From JAVVHH01 sp964613945 (GTDB lineage Bacteria > Pseudomonadota > Alphaproteobacteria > Acetobacterales > Acetobacteraceae), in the NCBI GenBank assembly GCA_964613945.1, contig CAZTJC010000003.1:124001-188000 (forward strand): a DNA stretch of 64,000 nt, written 5' to 3'. Under the pieces are notes generated by a model that searched no databases, had not been told where the DNA came from, and saw only the letters and a program-made list of their open reading frames with translations. The stretch's first letter is position 1; the number at the start of each line of letters is the position of its first letter. The position numbers and the translations under genes were made by a program. Positions 25,599 through 34,537 of the stretch are shown here, in pieces.

Positions 25599-26836
25599 GC
25601 CGGCATCGTTGCGCGCAGGCGATGCCAGAGCAAGGCCGCGGCGAACAGATTAAGGGCGGCGCTGAGCGTGAGGATGGACCAGGGCCGCCAGCCGAAGCCG
25701 GCCAGGACGGCAACGACGACCGCGCTGGCGACGATGAAGATCGCGTTGACGATATTGCCGGCGGCGACCATTCGGGCGCGGGCTGCGGGCGATGCGGCTT
25801 GCTGAAGCAGGGCATAGAGCGGCACGGAATAAAGCCCACCGGCCGCCGAAGCGCCGAGGAGACAGGCGAAGGCAGCCAACCCGGCAGCAGAACTCAGCAT
25901 GGCGGCCGGCGTGGTCCAGAGCGCCGCGGCGGGACGCGTGATGAGGACGGCAAAGCCAAGGGTGAAAACGGTGAGCAGCAGGGCGGCGACGGGAACGAGG
26001 CGCGGGTTCGGTGGAAGGCGGCCGGCGGCAAGGGATCCGAGGCCGACGCCCAGCGCGAAGGCGGTGAGCAGCAAGGTGACGACCTCGTTGCCGGCGTGAA
26101 GCTCGGCTTGGGCGAGGACCGGGAATTGGGCGAGAAAGGTGGCGCCGAGAGCCCAGAACCAGGAAAGCCCGAGAATGGCGAGCCAAACGGGCGGATTGGC
26201 GCGGGCGGCGCGGATCAGGTCAAGCGTTTCGGCGGCGATGTTGGCGCGCAGAAGCAGCCCCGGATCGGCTGCGGGAAGCTTCGGCAACGCGGCCGCGGCA
26301 GCAAGGCCGGCCAGCGCGACCAGCAGCCCGGCGCCCGCGACGATCGGCGCCCCCTCGCCTCGCCCGATCAGCACGCCGCCGGCGATGGTGCCGAGCAGGA
26401 TGGCGGCAAAGGTGCCGGCCTCGACGAGCGCATTGCCGCGGAGGAGGTCGACCGGGTCAAGCAGTTCCGGCAACACGCCGTATTTGAGCGGGCCAAAGAA
26501 AGCCGCATGGGCACCAAGCCCGAACAGCACCGCCAGCAGCGCCGACACGCTGCCGGAAATCAGGGCGGCGGCCGCTGCCGCCATGAGTGCCACGACGGCG
26601 AGCTGCGACAGCCAGATAAGCCTGGCTTTGTCGATCTTGTCGGAGAGTTGGCCGGCGGTGGCCGACACGAGCAGGTAGGGCAGCAGGAAGATGCCGCCTG
26701 ACAAGGCGACCAGGGCGGCGCTGCCCTCAGCCTGGCGAAACACGATCAGAACGACGAGGGCGTTCTTGAACAGGTTGTCGTTCAGGGCATTGAGTGCCTG
26801 AACAGCGAACAGTGGAAGAAAGCGACGGGTCAGCAT
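25595..26836 (-). CDS. MFS transporter (LplT / Aas N-terminal domain-like)
   Basis: A 413-residue inner-membrane protein with about 12 hydrophobic segments. The start (FLPLFAVQALNALNDNLFKNALVVL) and FGPLKYGVLPELL are hallmarks of the MFS branch containing the lysophospholipid flippase LplT and the transporter half of fused Aas proteins. ATAGQLSDKIDKARLI is the loop 2-3 MFS motif. In fused relatives an acyltransferase and acyl-ACP synthetase follow; here they are missing and an amidase gene overlaps the end instead. A lysophospholipid or related lipid substrate is possible but not shown. Confidence 0.84.
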   Translation of the reverse strand: MLTRRFLPLFAVQALNALNDNLFKNALVVLIVFRQAEGSAALVALSGGIFLLPYLLVSATAGQLSDKIDKARLIWLSQLAVVALMAAAAAALISGSVSALLAVLFGLGAHAAFFGPLKYGVLPELLDPVDLLRGNALVEAGTFAAILLGTIAGGVLIGRGEGAPIVAGAGLLVALAGLAAAAALPKLPAADPGLLLRANIAAETLDLIRAARANPPVWLAILGLSWFWALGATFLAQFPVLAQAELHAGNEVVTLLLTAFALGVGLGSLAAGRLPPNPRLVPVAALLLTVFTLGFAVLITRPAAALWTTPAAMLSSAAGLAAFACLLGASAAGGLYSVPLYALLQQAASPAARARMVAAGNIVNAIFIVASAVVVAVLAGFGWRPWSILTLSAALNLFAAALLWHRLRATMPA

Positions 26837-26890
26837 CGGCGGTGAGCTTACACCGAGTTGCCTGCCGCCAGGAGATGCCGCAGCCCGGCG

Positions 26891-29125
26891 TCAGCGCTCC
26901 GGGTGTTCGCGGCGACCTTCTTGATGCTGCTGCGGCTGGCCTGGACGCTGGGCTTGCGGCGGTGGCTGGGGCTGCTGCGGTTGAGGCTGCGGGCGAGACT
27001 CCGGCGCGGGGCGCTCATGCATCTGTTGTGGCAGTGGTTGGGAAGGCGCTTGCGGCTGCATCTGTCGCGGCGGCGCCGCTGGCCGGTAATGCTCGGGGAC
27101 TGGTAGACCGGGCGTCACGATCTGCTGGCGCGGCGGCTCGACGAGTTGTGGACGGGGGATGATCGTGCCGGGCCGGTCCTCGGATCGGGGCTGCGGACGA
27201 AACTGAAGTTGGGGCTCCGATTGCGGCCGAGGCTGTACCGGTTGCTGAGGACGAGGAATGATCTCCTCGCGGCGAGGTTCGACGGCGGGCTCCGGCCTGG
27301 CGGGGAAGTGCGGTGCCCGTTGCGGCAACTGGCCGCCAAAGGTGGGCGTGCCAAGGATCGGAGACGGCGCGGCACGCTCGAGGGATGGGATGGCGCCGGG
27401 TCCACGCGGCATGGCGACGGTGGGTGCCGCCGGCGGCACCGGGCGTGAGATGGCGCCGGGCGCCGGCTGTCCGACGGGGGCACGCTGACGGTCGAATGGT
27501 GCTGGCGGCGCGGCACCGGCGGGGCCGACACCACGCGGGCGCAAGTCCGGCAAGCCTGCGACATGGGGCGCCGATGGGCGGAGCGCACCGCCCGCGATCG
27601 CGCCAATGGCGGCACCGCCGAGCATCGCCGCGGGATTGATCGACGGGCCTGATGCCGGGCCAGGAGCGCCGATGACCGGCTCACGAGCGAAATCGGGGCT
27701 GGGCGGTCGGGAGGCCAGCGCGGGGCCGGGGCCGACATGGGTGGCCGGAGCGGTCATGCCGGCCGGGTTCACCTGGCGGAGCACGGCTTGCGTGGCGCCG
27801 ATCGTCGCCCGGGTTGGCGCGGCTTGCGGACGGAACTCGAATGCTGCCCTTGGACCAATGGAAGCAGGCGCCGGACCGGGGCGGAACGACCCGGCGACCG
27901 GCGCGCTGTTGGTTAGCACCTGGGTCGGCACGATGGTGACGGCATTACGGTTGATCGTGACCGGCGCGTTGGTGATCTGGATGGTGGCGCCGGTGGGCTG
28001 ATTGAGCACTTGGACGATGCGTTCGTTGACCGCGTAGGGCGGACGGTAGGCGTCGCGCGGTCCCAACGGCGCCCAGCCGACCGACGGGCCGCGGCCGTAC
28101 CCCAGCGCGGCAGCGCCGAGGAAGCCGACCAACGCCGGCGCATAGGCCGGACGGCGATCCGGTTGCCATTCGCGGCCCGGCACCCAGCCCCAGCGCCCGC
28201 CGAGCTCGGCCCAACGGCCATAATGCGTCGGGGCGAACCCCCAGGGCGCATCATCGACCCACGTCCATCCCCAAGGCGCGACATAGGCCCACCTGCCCTG
28301 CCGATACGGCACGTAGTTGGCCGCCGGCGGGTACCAGACCGGGCCGTATTCGGCGTTCTCGGTCCACTCGCCGACGTCGTCGAGCGCGTCCGCGCCGGTC
28401 ATCTGCGACAGGATCGCCGGTGCCGCAGCCGGGCGGGGCGGGCGGGGCCGTTCTTCGGCCAGGACGTGACGAAGAAAGGCGTCCTGCACAGCCGGGCCGA
28501 CCGAGGCGGAAAACGGCGTGGCAGACCCGTCGCCAACCACGGTCAGGGTCTGGCCAGCGCCGATCTCGGCGGTGGTCGGGATGCCGCTCAGGGTCGCGGC
28601 ACCGTCCAGAACGGTGACGGTCGTGGGGTGCTCAGTGTCGCCGCTGTTGATCTCGTATCGGCCAGCGGTTGCAATGGTGACGACGCCGCGCGGGGTGCGA
28701 ACCACGTAGATGTCGGGCGCCGGAACGAGTGAAAGGTGCAGGTAGCTCTCGCCCTGCGGCTGGGTGGTTCCGAAGGTCTGGTCGTCGAGCAAGTCGACGT
28801 CGATCTCGGTCGTGGGCCCGACCACCATCCGGTTGCCGCCGCCGACGCCGAGCGCCGCCTCGGCGCCGGGTGCCACCCAGAGCCCGGTGCCGGTCGTCAC
28901 CGGAAGGTTGGAGCTGGCGACCTGCCATTCGGTGGCCCCGGCCAAGTGGAACGACACCGCACCATTGACCGACGCGATCCGGCCGACTCGACCCGGCGGT
29001 GGCGCGGAAGCGGGAACGGCCGAGGCCGGCGGCGACAGTGCCGGAAGCGGGATGGGCTGTGCGCCAGCCGGGGCGACGAGCACGAAACTGACCGCGACGC
29101 AGAGAGGAAGCTGACGAAGAGGCAT
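26891..29125 (-). CDS. FecR / DUF6600 domain protein with long Pro-Gln-rich tail, exported
   Basis: A 744-residue secreted or envelope protein. A signal peptide (RQLPLCVAVSFVLVAPAGAQ) is followed by a FecR-like beta domain near residues 40-190 (GAVSFHLAGATEWQVA, TEIDVDLLDDQTF, YVVRTPRGVVTIAT). A DUF6600-type Trp-rich stretch follows near 240-320 (GRWAYVAPWGWTWVDD, APWGFAPTHYGRWAEL). The last 400 residues are disordered, rich in Pro, Gln, Ala and Arg, ending in repeated PQ motifs. No sigma or anti-sigma partner is adjacent, so this is unlikely to be a TonB-type regulator; the FecR part is more probably a surface adhesive or sensing module. The ATG at 29125 puts the signal peptide first. Confidence 0.8.
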   Translation of the reverse strand: MPLRQLPLCVAVSFVLVAPAGAQPIPLPALSPPASAVPASAPPPGRVGRIASVNGAVSFHLAGATEWQVASSNLPVTTGTGLWVAPGAEAALGVGGGNRMVVGPTTEIDVDLLDDQTFGTTQPQGESYLHLSLVPAPDIYVVRTPRGVVTIATAGRYEINSGDTEHPTTVTVLDGAATLSGIPTTAEIGAGQTLTVVGDGSATPFSASVGPAVQDAFLRHVLAEERPRPPRPAAAPAILSQMTGADALDDVGEWTENAEYGPVWYPPAANYVPYRQGRWAYVAPWGWTWVDDAPWGFAPTHYGRWAELGGRWGWVPGREWQPDRRPAYAPALVGFLGAAALGYGRGPSVGWAPLGPRDAYRPPYAVNERIVQVLNQPTGATIQITNAPVTINRNAVTIVPTQVLTNSAPVAGSFRPGPAPASIGPRAAFEFRPQAAPTRATIGATQAVLRQVNPAGMTAPATHVGPGPALASRPPSPDFAREPVIGAPGPASGPSINPAAMLGGAAIGAIAGGALRPSAPHVAGLPDLRPRGVGPAGAAPPAPFDRQRAPVGQPAPGAISRPVPPAAPTVAMPRGPGAIPSLERAAPSPILGTPTFGGQLPQRAPHFPARPEPAVEPRREEIIPRPQQPVQPRPQSEPQLQFRPQPRSEDRPGTIIPRPQLVEPPRQQIVTPGLPVPEHYRPAAPPRQMQPQAPSQPLPQQMHERPAPESRPQPQPQQPQPPPQAQRPGQPQQHQEGRREHPER

Positions 29126-29253
29126 GGCCGGACCAAAGGTTCGTGTGATCCTCTCGTCTGACTGTGGCAATATCACGGCTCGGGCCCAGATAGTTGATGC
29201 GATTGGCGCCAGGCTTTGACTAAGCTGGCGCTCCTACTGAGGAGGCGCTGGGT

Positions 29254-29523
29254 ATGAGCGGAACGGCGTTCGTGGTGTTGAGCGGATCGCTGACGTTCGG
29301 CATCCCTTTGCTGTTGGCGATCCATGAACTTTACGACCTACGGCGGCGCGGCAAGGGCAATTGGGATGGCGACGGGCCAGGCCCGAACGCCCCTCCGCGC
29401 CCGCCCAGCCTGGGCAAGCCGGGTCTCGGCAGGCCAGGTCTCGGGCACAAGCCGCTGCCGGACTGCCTGATCCCGCAGTTGCAACCCAACTCGGCGCGCA
29501 TGCGCGAGCTCGAAGAGGTTTGA
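29254..29523 (+). CDS. Small membrane-anchored hypothetical protein (89 aa)
   Basis: An 89-residue protein with one N-terminal hydrophobic segment (AFVVLSGSLTFGIPLLLAI). A charged junction HELYDLRRRGKGN and a Pro/Gly-rich tail follow, with repeated KPGLG / RPGLG units and a polar end. A strong AGGAGG lies 8-13 bases before the ATG, so translation is very likely. No family was recognised. The tail probably lies in the cytosol given the Arg/Lys after the helix. It is divergent from the FecR/DUF6600 gene (128 bases between starts). Confidence 0.62.
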   Translation: MSGTAFVVLSGSLTFGIPLLLAIHELYDLRRRGKGNWDGDGPGPNAPPRPPSLGKPGLGRPGLGHKPLPDCLIPQLQPNSARMRELEEV

Positions 29524-29620
29524 CGCTCACTTCCCCGTGATGTGTGCAAACCCGGGTCGTGCCCGCCCGCTGATACCGTCGTGGCGCGCGTCGTAAGCAG
29601 CGCCCCGGCGGGAGACAGCC

Positions 29621-30235
29621 ATGAGCGGCAATTACAACAATACGAGCGGCAGCGCGGACACCTATAATCAGGGTGCCGCGCACGATAGCGGCTTCTACGA
29701 TCCGGATCGTCACGACAACCAGATCGTCGCGGTATTCGAGGACGAAAAGGCGGCAACCGTGGCGCGCGACGCGCTGGCCGATGCCGGCGTGCCGGCCGAC
29801 CAGATTGAGGTCGTGGCCCATGTCGAGGGCGACGCGGCACCGGGCCAGAGCCAGGCCGAAGATACCGGCGTGGGTGACCAGATCCTCACGGCGCTGATGG
29901 GGCTATTCACGCCGCACGACGACCGGCACGATTACACCCATGCGGTCAGTCAGGGCCATGCGATGGTCGTCGTCCGTCCGACCGGTGACACGGACCGTCA
30001 CCGGGTGATCCAGGTGCTCGAACACAGCCATCCGATCGATTTCGACGCCAAGCTCGCGGAATGGCGGCAGGCCGGATACGACAATAGCGGCGCACCACGG
30101 ACGGCTGCGCAGTCAACCGGGCAGTCAGTCGGACAACGCGAGACCATGGCCGCACCGCAGGCTGGCGAGTCGGCGGAGCGGGCACCATCGCTCGGGCCGT
30201 CGCGGGTGCGCAGCTACCTCAACAACCGGAGCTGA
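29621..30235 (+). CDS. Stress-type alpha/beta domain protein, paralogue 1
   Basis: A 204-residue soluble protein. After a disordered N-terminus rich in Asn/Gly/Ser, residues 30-140 form an alpha/beta domain: QIVAVFEDEKAATVARDALADAG, ADQIEVVAHV, and DYTHAVSQGHAMVVVRPTG. This layout resembles the small domain of heat-induced stress proteins such as YflT, in which an AVF strand and helix are followed by a GHAxVxV strand. The C-terminus is low complexity and ends RVRSYLNNRS. The next gene carries the same domain. The name is a fold impression; no catalytic residues are visible. The ribosome site is GGGAGA before the ATG. Confidence 0.7.
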   Translation: MSGNYNNTSGSADTYNQGAAHDSGFYDPDRHDNQIVAVFEDEKAATVARDALADAGVPADQIEVVAHVEGDAAPGQSQAEDTGVGDQILTALMGLFTPHDDRHDYTHAVSQGHAMVVVRPTGDTDRHRVIQVLEHSHPIDFDAKLAEWRQAGYDNSGAPRTAAQSTGQSVGQRETMAAPQAGESAERAPSLGPSRVRSYLNNRS

Positions 30236-30240
30236 TCTCG

Positions 30241-31092
30241 ATGGATCCGCACGCGCGCCAGGACAGCGCCGACGAGCCGGGTTTCGATCCGGCGCGGCAT
30301 GAAAGCCAGATCATGGCGTTGTTCGCCGACGATGCGGCGGCCGAACGTGCCGGCGAGGCCGTCGTCACCGCCGGCGTGGCGAGCGAGCGGATCGAGATCA
30401 TGGCGGACGGCGCCGCCTTGCACGAAGGGATCCGGCATCCGGTACAGGATCTGTTCGTGCCCGAAGACGACTACCAGGATTACCACCATGCGCTCGGCCG
30501 TGGTCATGCGATGGTCATCGTGCGGCCGGGTTCGGTGGCCGAGCGGAACGCGGCAGTAGCAGCGCTAGAGGCTAGTTCGCCGCTGGACCTCGAGTTGCAC
30601 GGGCGGAAGTGGCGGGGACAGTCGTCTTCGCCGCCTCATCGGCAGGAGATCAACCACACCATCGTCTCACGCGCCGACATGCACGGCCGCGCGATCGGCG
30701 GCCGCGAGGAAGTCATGCTGGACATGACCGGGCAGAAGATGACGATGCGCATGATGTCGGACACCGACATGGCGCAGGCGGCATTTGCACCGCTGGCGAA
30801 GCCGGCCGAACGGCCTGTTCCGCTGGCACCTCCCGCGCCGCGGCGCGAGACGGCGATCCGTGGCACGTCCTACACTTATGGCGTACCGGCCGACATCGTC
30901 AGCCGCATGACGCCGGAGGCGCAAGTCATGGCCCAGGCACCGATGCAATCGCCGCAGCGCGAGACCTACCTGAAGGACCTCGGCACTCATACCCAGATGG
31001 GTTGGCGGGATCGGCCGCCGAACGCCGTGCATGTGCGCAGCTACGTGTCGGAGCGGCCGTCGGAATTCCGCGAGGTCGACATCCACTCGTGA
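30241..31092 (+). CDS. Stress-type alpha/beta domain protein, paralogue 2, with extended tail
   Basis: A 283-residue soluble protein starting 5 bases after the previous stop. Residues 13-120 repeat the domain of the upstream gene: FDPARHESQIMALFADDAAA, ERIEIMADG, DYHHALGRGHAMVIVRPGS. A second part of about 150 residues has no counterpart in the neighbour. It includes a Met-rich stretch (QKMTMRMMSDTDMAQ), Pro/Ala linkers and a VHVRSYVSERPSEF end echoing the VRSYL end of paralogue 1. The pair clearly arose by tandem duplication. The stop overlaps a lipoprotein gene by GTGA. Confidence 0.7.
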   Translation: MDPHARQDSADEPGFDPARHESQIMALFADDAAAERAGEAVVTAGVASERIEIMADGAALHEGIRHPVQDLFVPEDDYQDYHHALGRGHAMVIVRPGSVAERNAAVAALEASSPLDLELHGRKWRGQSSSPPHRQEINHTIVSRADMHGRAIGGREEVMLDMTGQKMTMRMMSDTDMAQAAFAPLAKPAERPVPLAPPAPRRETAIRGTSYTYGVPADIVSRMTPEAQVMAQAPMQSPQRETYLKDLGTHTQMGWRDRPPNAVHVRSYVSERPSEFREVDIHS

Positions 31093-31619
31093 GAGCGTGG
31101 GTATTGGCTGGGCTGCTGACCATTGCCGGTTGCTCCGACCCGCTGCCGATCGCGTCGTTCGACGGTCCCCCAAGCTTTGACCCGGTGCGCTTTTTCGGCG
31201 GCACGATACAATCCTGGGGCGTGCTGGAAAACCGGTCCGGTGCCCCGACGGACATCGTAACCACCGATGGCGTCGGCGAAGCCGAAGGTACGAACGGCAT
31301 ACATTTCAAACAGAATGTGCATGTGGGAACCGAGCCGGTTGTGGTGCGGGATTGGCACATGCGCCGGGTTGGACAGGGTCGCTTCGAGGCCGATGCCAAC
31401 GACATGGTCGGCACCGCGCATGGAGAAGCGGCCGGGCGGGCATTCCATTGGACGTGGACCCTGGCGTTGCATCCCGGCAATCCATTGACCAACGTCACGA
31501 TGGATCAATGGTGGTATCTGCAGACGGACGGCTCGATGCTGAACCGAACGATCATTACCAAACTGGGCGTGGTGGCTGCCGAGGTCACCGAGCACTTCGT
31601 CAGCACGCCGAAGGGATAA
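31089..31619 (+). CDS. DUF3833 family lipoprotein
   Basis: A 176-residue lipoprotein. The signal MRAWVLAGLLTIAGC ends in lipobox IAGC, so Cys15 would be lipidated. The mature part shows the DUF3833 pattern: PVRFFGGTIQSWGVLENRSG, then HMRRVGQGRFEADANDMVGTA (the RY/FEGxADDxVGxA element), WTWTLAL, WWYLQTDGSMLNRTIITKLGV and AEVTEHF near the end. The function of the family is unknown; it is a predicted beta-barrel-like ligand binder. Translation starts at a GTG overlapping the upstream stop (GTGA), so an ATG start at 30609 from the other frame is rejected. Confidence 0.8.
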   Translation: MRAWVLAGLLTIAGCSDPLPIASFDGPPSFDPVRFFGGTIQSWGVLENRSGAPTDIVTTDGVGEAEGTNGIHFKQNVHVGTEPVVVRDWHMRRVGQGRFEADANDMVGTAHGEAAGRAFHWTWTLALHPGNPLTNVTMDQWWYLQTDGSMLNRTIITKLGVVAAEVTEHFVSTPKG

Positions 31620-31623
31620 GAAC

Positions 31624-32199
31624 ATGGGCTTGATGCGGTTGATCGGCCGGGCGTTGACCCCGCTACGGCCCGGCGTGGATGCGTTGACGGGCCAGTCGCT
31701 CGGGCGGCGGGTGCCGGCCACGGTTGCGGTGACCAGCCCGGTGTTCAAGGAAAGCGAAGCCATTCCCCGGCTCTGCACCGCCGAGGGCGATGGGCGGTTC
31801 CCCGGGATCGAATGGAGCAACCTGCCGGACGGGACGCGATCGGTGGTGTTGCTGGTCGAGGATGCCGACATTCCATTCGCCGTGCCGGTCACCCATCTGA
31901 TCGTGCATTCGATCGACCCAGCCGTTTCAGAAATCGCCACCGGTGCCGTTCACGCCTTCATGGCCGGGCCGTCGGAGGCCGGCTGGGCTTGCGGTCGCAA
32001 CTTCTTGGGCGCTGCGGGATGGACCCCGCCGGCACCGCCACCGGGTCATGGGCCACACCGCTACGCATTCCAGGTATTCGCGCTCGATATGGTGCCGTCG
32101 TTCCGCCATCCGCCGCGGCGCGGCCGACTGATGCGCAAGATCCGGGGCCATATTCTGGCACAGGGAAGCCTCATCGGAACCTATGTAAACGTTCATTGA
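31624..32199 (+). CDS. YbhB/YbcL family Raf kinase inhibitor-like (PEBP) protein
   Basis: A 191-residue phosphatidylethanolamine-binding-protein fold. Landmarks are VAVTSPVFKESEAIPRLCTA, the PGIEWSNLPDGTRSVVLLVEDADIP core where D and P line the anion pocket, VTHLIVHSID, GRNFLGAAGWTPPAPPPGHG and HRYAFQVFALD. Bacterial members are cytosolic or periplasmic with unclear ligands. A 43-residue N-terminal extension precedes the core and lacks a clear signal peptide. It follows the DUF3833 lipoprotein by 4 bases, so it is co-transcribed with the group starting at 29621. Confidence 0.86.
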   Translation: MGLMRLIGRALTPLRPGVDALTGQSLGRRVPATVAVTSPVFKESEAIPRLCTAEGDGRFPGIEWSNLPDGTRSVVLLVEDADIPFAVPVTHLIVHSIDPAVSEIATGAVHAFMAGPSEAGWACGRNFLGAAGWTPPAPPPGHGPHRYAFQVFALDMVPSFRHPPRRGRLMRKIRGHILAQGSLIGTYVNVH

Positions 32200-32363
32200 C
32201 TTTGCTGCGCTGCAACAGTAATAAAGTTACGCGCTGTTTGAACGTTCGCGTGCAGTTTTCGCCGCTTTGCTCGTCAATCCCTTGCGCCGGTATGCGGCCC
32301 CGATGACCGCAGGCGCTGTCCACAAAGAGACCAGTGGACGGCTTGCGAAAGAGCAATTGCACT

Positions 32364-33500
32364 ATGACCAGTTTCGCCGAACTCGGCCTTGCCGCCCCCA
32401 TCCTCAAGGCGCTTGAAACCGAAGGCTATCTAAACCCGACTCCGATCCAGGAGCAGGCGATCCCCTACGTGTTGCAGGGCAAGGATCTGCAGGGCATCGC
32501 CCAGACCGGCACCGGCAAGACCGCGGCCTTCGCGCTGCCGATCATCCACCGCCTGCTGAACGCGCCGCAGCCGCCGCTGCGCAAGGGCTGCCGCGTCCTA
32601 GTGCTGTCGCCGACCCGCGAGTTGGCCAGCCAGATCGCCGACAACTTCAAGGCCTACTCGCGCCACACCAACCTGCGCACCACGCTGATGTTCGGTGGCG
32701 TGCCGAAGATGCGTCAGTCGCGCGCCATCATGAACGGCGTGGACATCCTGGTGGCGACGCCGGGCCGCCTGCTCGACCATATGCAGGACGGCGCCGTGAC
32801 CGTCGCCGGGACCGAGATCCTGGTGCTGGACGAGGCCGACCACATGCTCGACCTCGGCTTCATCGTGCCGATCCGCAAGATCGTCAGCAACACGTCGGCC
32901 AAGCGGCAGACCCTGTTCTTCTCGGCCACCATGCCGAAGGAAATCGACTCGCTGGCGCGCGCCATGCTCAAGGACCCGATCCACGTCGCGGTAACGCCGG
33001 TGGCGACCACGGCCGAGCGCGTCGAGCAGAAGGTTATTTTCGTCGAAGCCGCCCGCAAGCGGCACATGCTGGGCCATATCCTGCGCGACACCAGCATGGA
33101 GCGGACTCTGGTGTTCACCCGCACCAAGCACGGTGCCGACAAGGTGACGCAGCATCTCGAGGCTATCGGTCAGTCGGCCGCGGCGATCCATGGCAACAAG
33201 AGCCAGCCGCAGCGGGAGCGGGCTTTGGCCGCCTTCCGTGACGGCCGGGTCAAGGTGCTGGTGGCGACCGACATCGCCGCACGCGGCATCGACGTCGACG
33301 GCGTGACCCATGTGGTGAACTTCGACCTGCCGAACGTGCCGGAGGCCTACGTCCACCGCATCGGGCGGACGGCGCGGGCCGGACATTCGGGCATGGCGAT
33401 CAGCTTTTGCGACAGCAGCGAGCGGTCTTTCCTGCGCGGGATCGAGAAGCTGATCCGCACGCGGATTTCCGTGGAAGAGCCGGCGGCGATGGCGGCCTAA
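32364..33500 (+). CDS. rhlE: DEAD-box ATP-dependent RNA helicase (RhlE-like)
   Basis: A 378-residue RNA helicase core with almost no tail. Motifs in order: Q motif (FAELGLAAPILKAL, PTPIQEQAIP), AQTGTGKT at 47-53, PTRELASQ near 83, GG, ATPGRLLDH, DEAD at 156-159, SAT at 187-189, the region IV FTRTKHGAD, ARGIDVDGV and HRIGRTARAG near 330. It probably remodels ribosomal or degradosome RNA. The ATG at 32364 is chosen as the family start; an upstream in-frame ATG at 32334 adds ten unrelated residues. The 164-base leader from the PEBP gene may carry cold-type control, but no specific element was recognised. Confidence 0.94.
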   Translation: MTSFAELGLAAPILKALETEGYLNPTPIQEQAIPYVLQGKDLQGIAQTGTGKTAAFALPIIHRLLNAPQPPLRKGCRVLVLSPTRELASQIADNFKAYSRHTNLRTTLMFGGVPKMRQSRAIMNGVDILVATPGRLLDHMQDGAVTVAGTEILVLDEADHMLDLGFIVPIRKIVSNTSAKRQTLFFSATMPKEIDSLARAMLKDPIHVAVTPVATTAERVEQKVIFVEAARKRHMLGHILRDTSMERTLVFTRTKHGADKVTQHLEAIGQSAAAIHGNKSQPQRERALAAFRDGRVKVLVATDIAARGIDVDGVTHVVNFDLPNVPEAYVHRIGRTARAGHSGMAISFCDSSERSFLRGIEKLIRTRISVEEPAAMAA

Positions 33501-34537
33501 AGCCTCCGGCCCGTCTGCCGGTCGAACAGGTGTAGTTCGGCCGCATCAAGCGTCACGTGAACGGCGTCGCCCACCAGGGCGGCGCCGTTTAGTTTTGCCA
33601 ATAGCGGCGTGCCATCGGCCATGCGGCCATGGACCAGCGTTTCGGACCCGAGCGGCTCGACGAGTTCGACGCTGAGCGGGATACCACTCTCGGCCAGCGC
33701 TATGTGCTCCGGCCGGACGCCCAGCGTAACCGGGCCAGTTGGGCGCGACATCGGCAACGGGTAGATCGCGCCGGTCGCCAGACGAACCGTATGACCCTCG
33801 ACTTCGGCGGGCACGAAGTTCATCGCGGGGGCGCCGATGAAGCCGGCGACGTAGGTGTCTGCCGGGCGCGCCCATATTTCCATCGGTGTCGCGAACTGCA
33901 CCGGGCGGCCTTCGTGCAGGATCAGCAGCCGATCGCCGAGCGTCATCGCCTCCACCTGGTCGTGAGTGACGTAAAGGCTGGTCACGCCCAGGCGGCGCTG
34001 CAGCCGGCGGATTTCGGCACGCATCTGGACGCGGAGCTTGGCGTCGAGATTGGACAGCGGCTCGTCGAACAGGAACAGCTTGGGCTGCCGCACGATGGCG
34101 CGGCCCATGGCGACGCGCTGGCGCTGACCGCCGGAAAGCTGACGCGGGCGGCGCTTCAACAAGGGCTCGATGCCCAGCAGCGTCGCCGCCTCGTTGACCA
34201 GTTCGGCGATGCGGGCGCGCTTAGTGCCGCGGATGCGCAGCCCGTAAGCCATGTTGTCGAACACCGTCATGTGCGGGTAGAGCGCGTAGTTCTGGAACAC
34301 CATCGCGATGTCGCGCTCGGACGGGTCCGTCCGCGTCACGTCACGGTCGTCGATCAGGATGCGGCCCGCCGTCGCCGTCTCCAGCCCGGCGACCAGCCGC
34401 AGCAGCGTGCTCTTGCCGCAGCCGCTGGCGCCGACGATGACCAGCATCTCGCCATCGGCCAGCGTCAAGTCGATGCCGCGCAGGATTTCGGAGTCGCCGA
34501 ACTGCTTGCGCAGGCCATCCAGGACGAGTGTCGCCAT
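33497..34537 (-). CDS. ugpC: sn-Glycerol-3-phosphate ABC transporter ATP-binding protein
   Basis: A 346-residue ATPase of the MalK/UgpC type. Walker A GASGCGKST is at 36-44, the Q-loop is in VFQNYALYPHMTV, the signature LSGGQRQR near 132, Walker B LFLFDEPLSNLDA near 152 and the switch histidine in VTHDQ. The extra C-terminal regulatory domain (from about 240) contains LGVRPEHIAL. It powers uptake of glycerol-3-phosphate or a related diester. It is the last gene of the ugpB-A-E-C order and abuts ugpE with no gap. It overlaps the convergent helicase stop by 4 bases. Confidence 0.92.
   Translation of the reverse strand: MATLVLDGLRKQFGDSEILRGIDLTLADGEMLVIVGASGCGKSTLLRLVAGLETATAGRILIDDRDVTRTDPSERDIAMVFQNYALYPHMTVFDNMAYGLRIRGTKRARIAELVNEAATLLGIEPLLKRRPRQLSGGQRQRVAMGRAIVRQPKLFLFDEPLSNLDAKLRVQMRAEIRRLQRRLGVTSLYVTHDQVEAMTLGDRLLILHEGRPVQFATPMEIWARPADTYVAGFIGAPAMNFVPAEVEGHTVRLATGAIYPLPMSRPTGPVTLGVRPEHIALAESGIPLSVELVEPLGSETLVHGRMADGTPLLAKLNGAALVGDAVHVTLDAAELHLFDRQTGRRL

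Noticed and set aside
23472..25805. 777-residue + strand ORF
   Set aside because: It runs across the GT gene in a second frame and is antisense to the amidase and MFS genes; Gly/Ala/Arg-rich shadow of GC-rich DNA.
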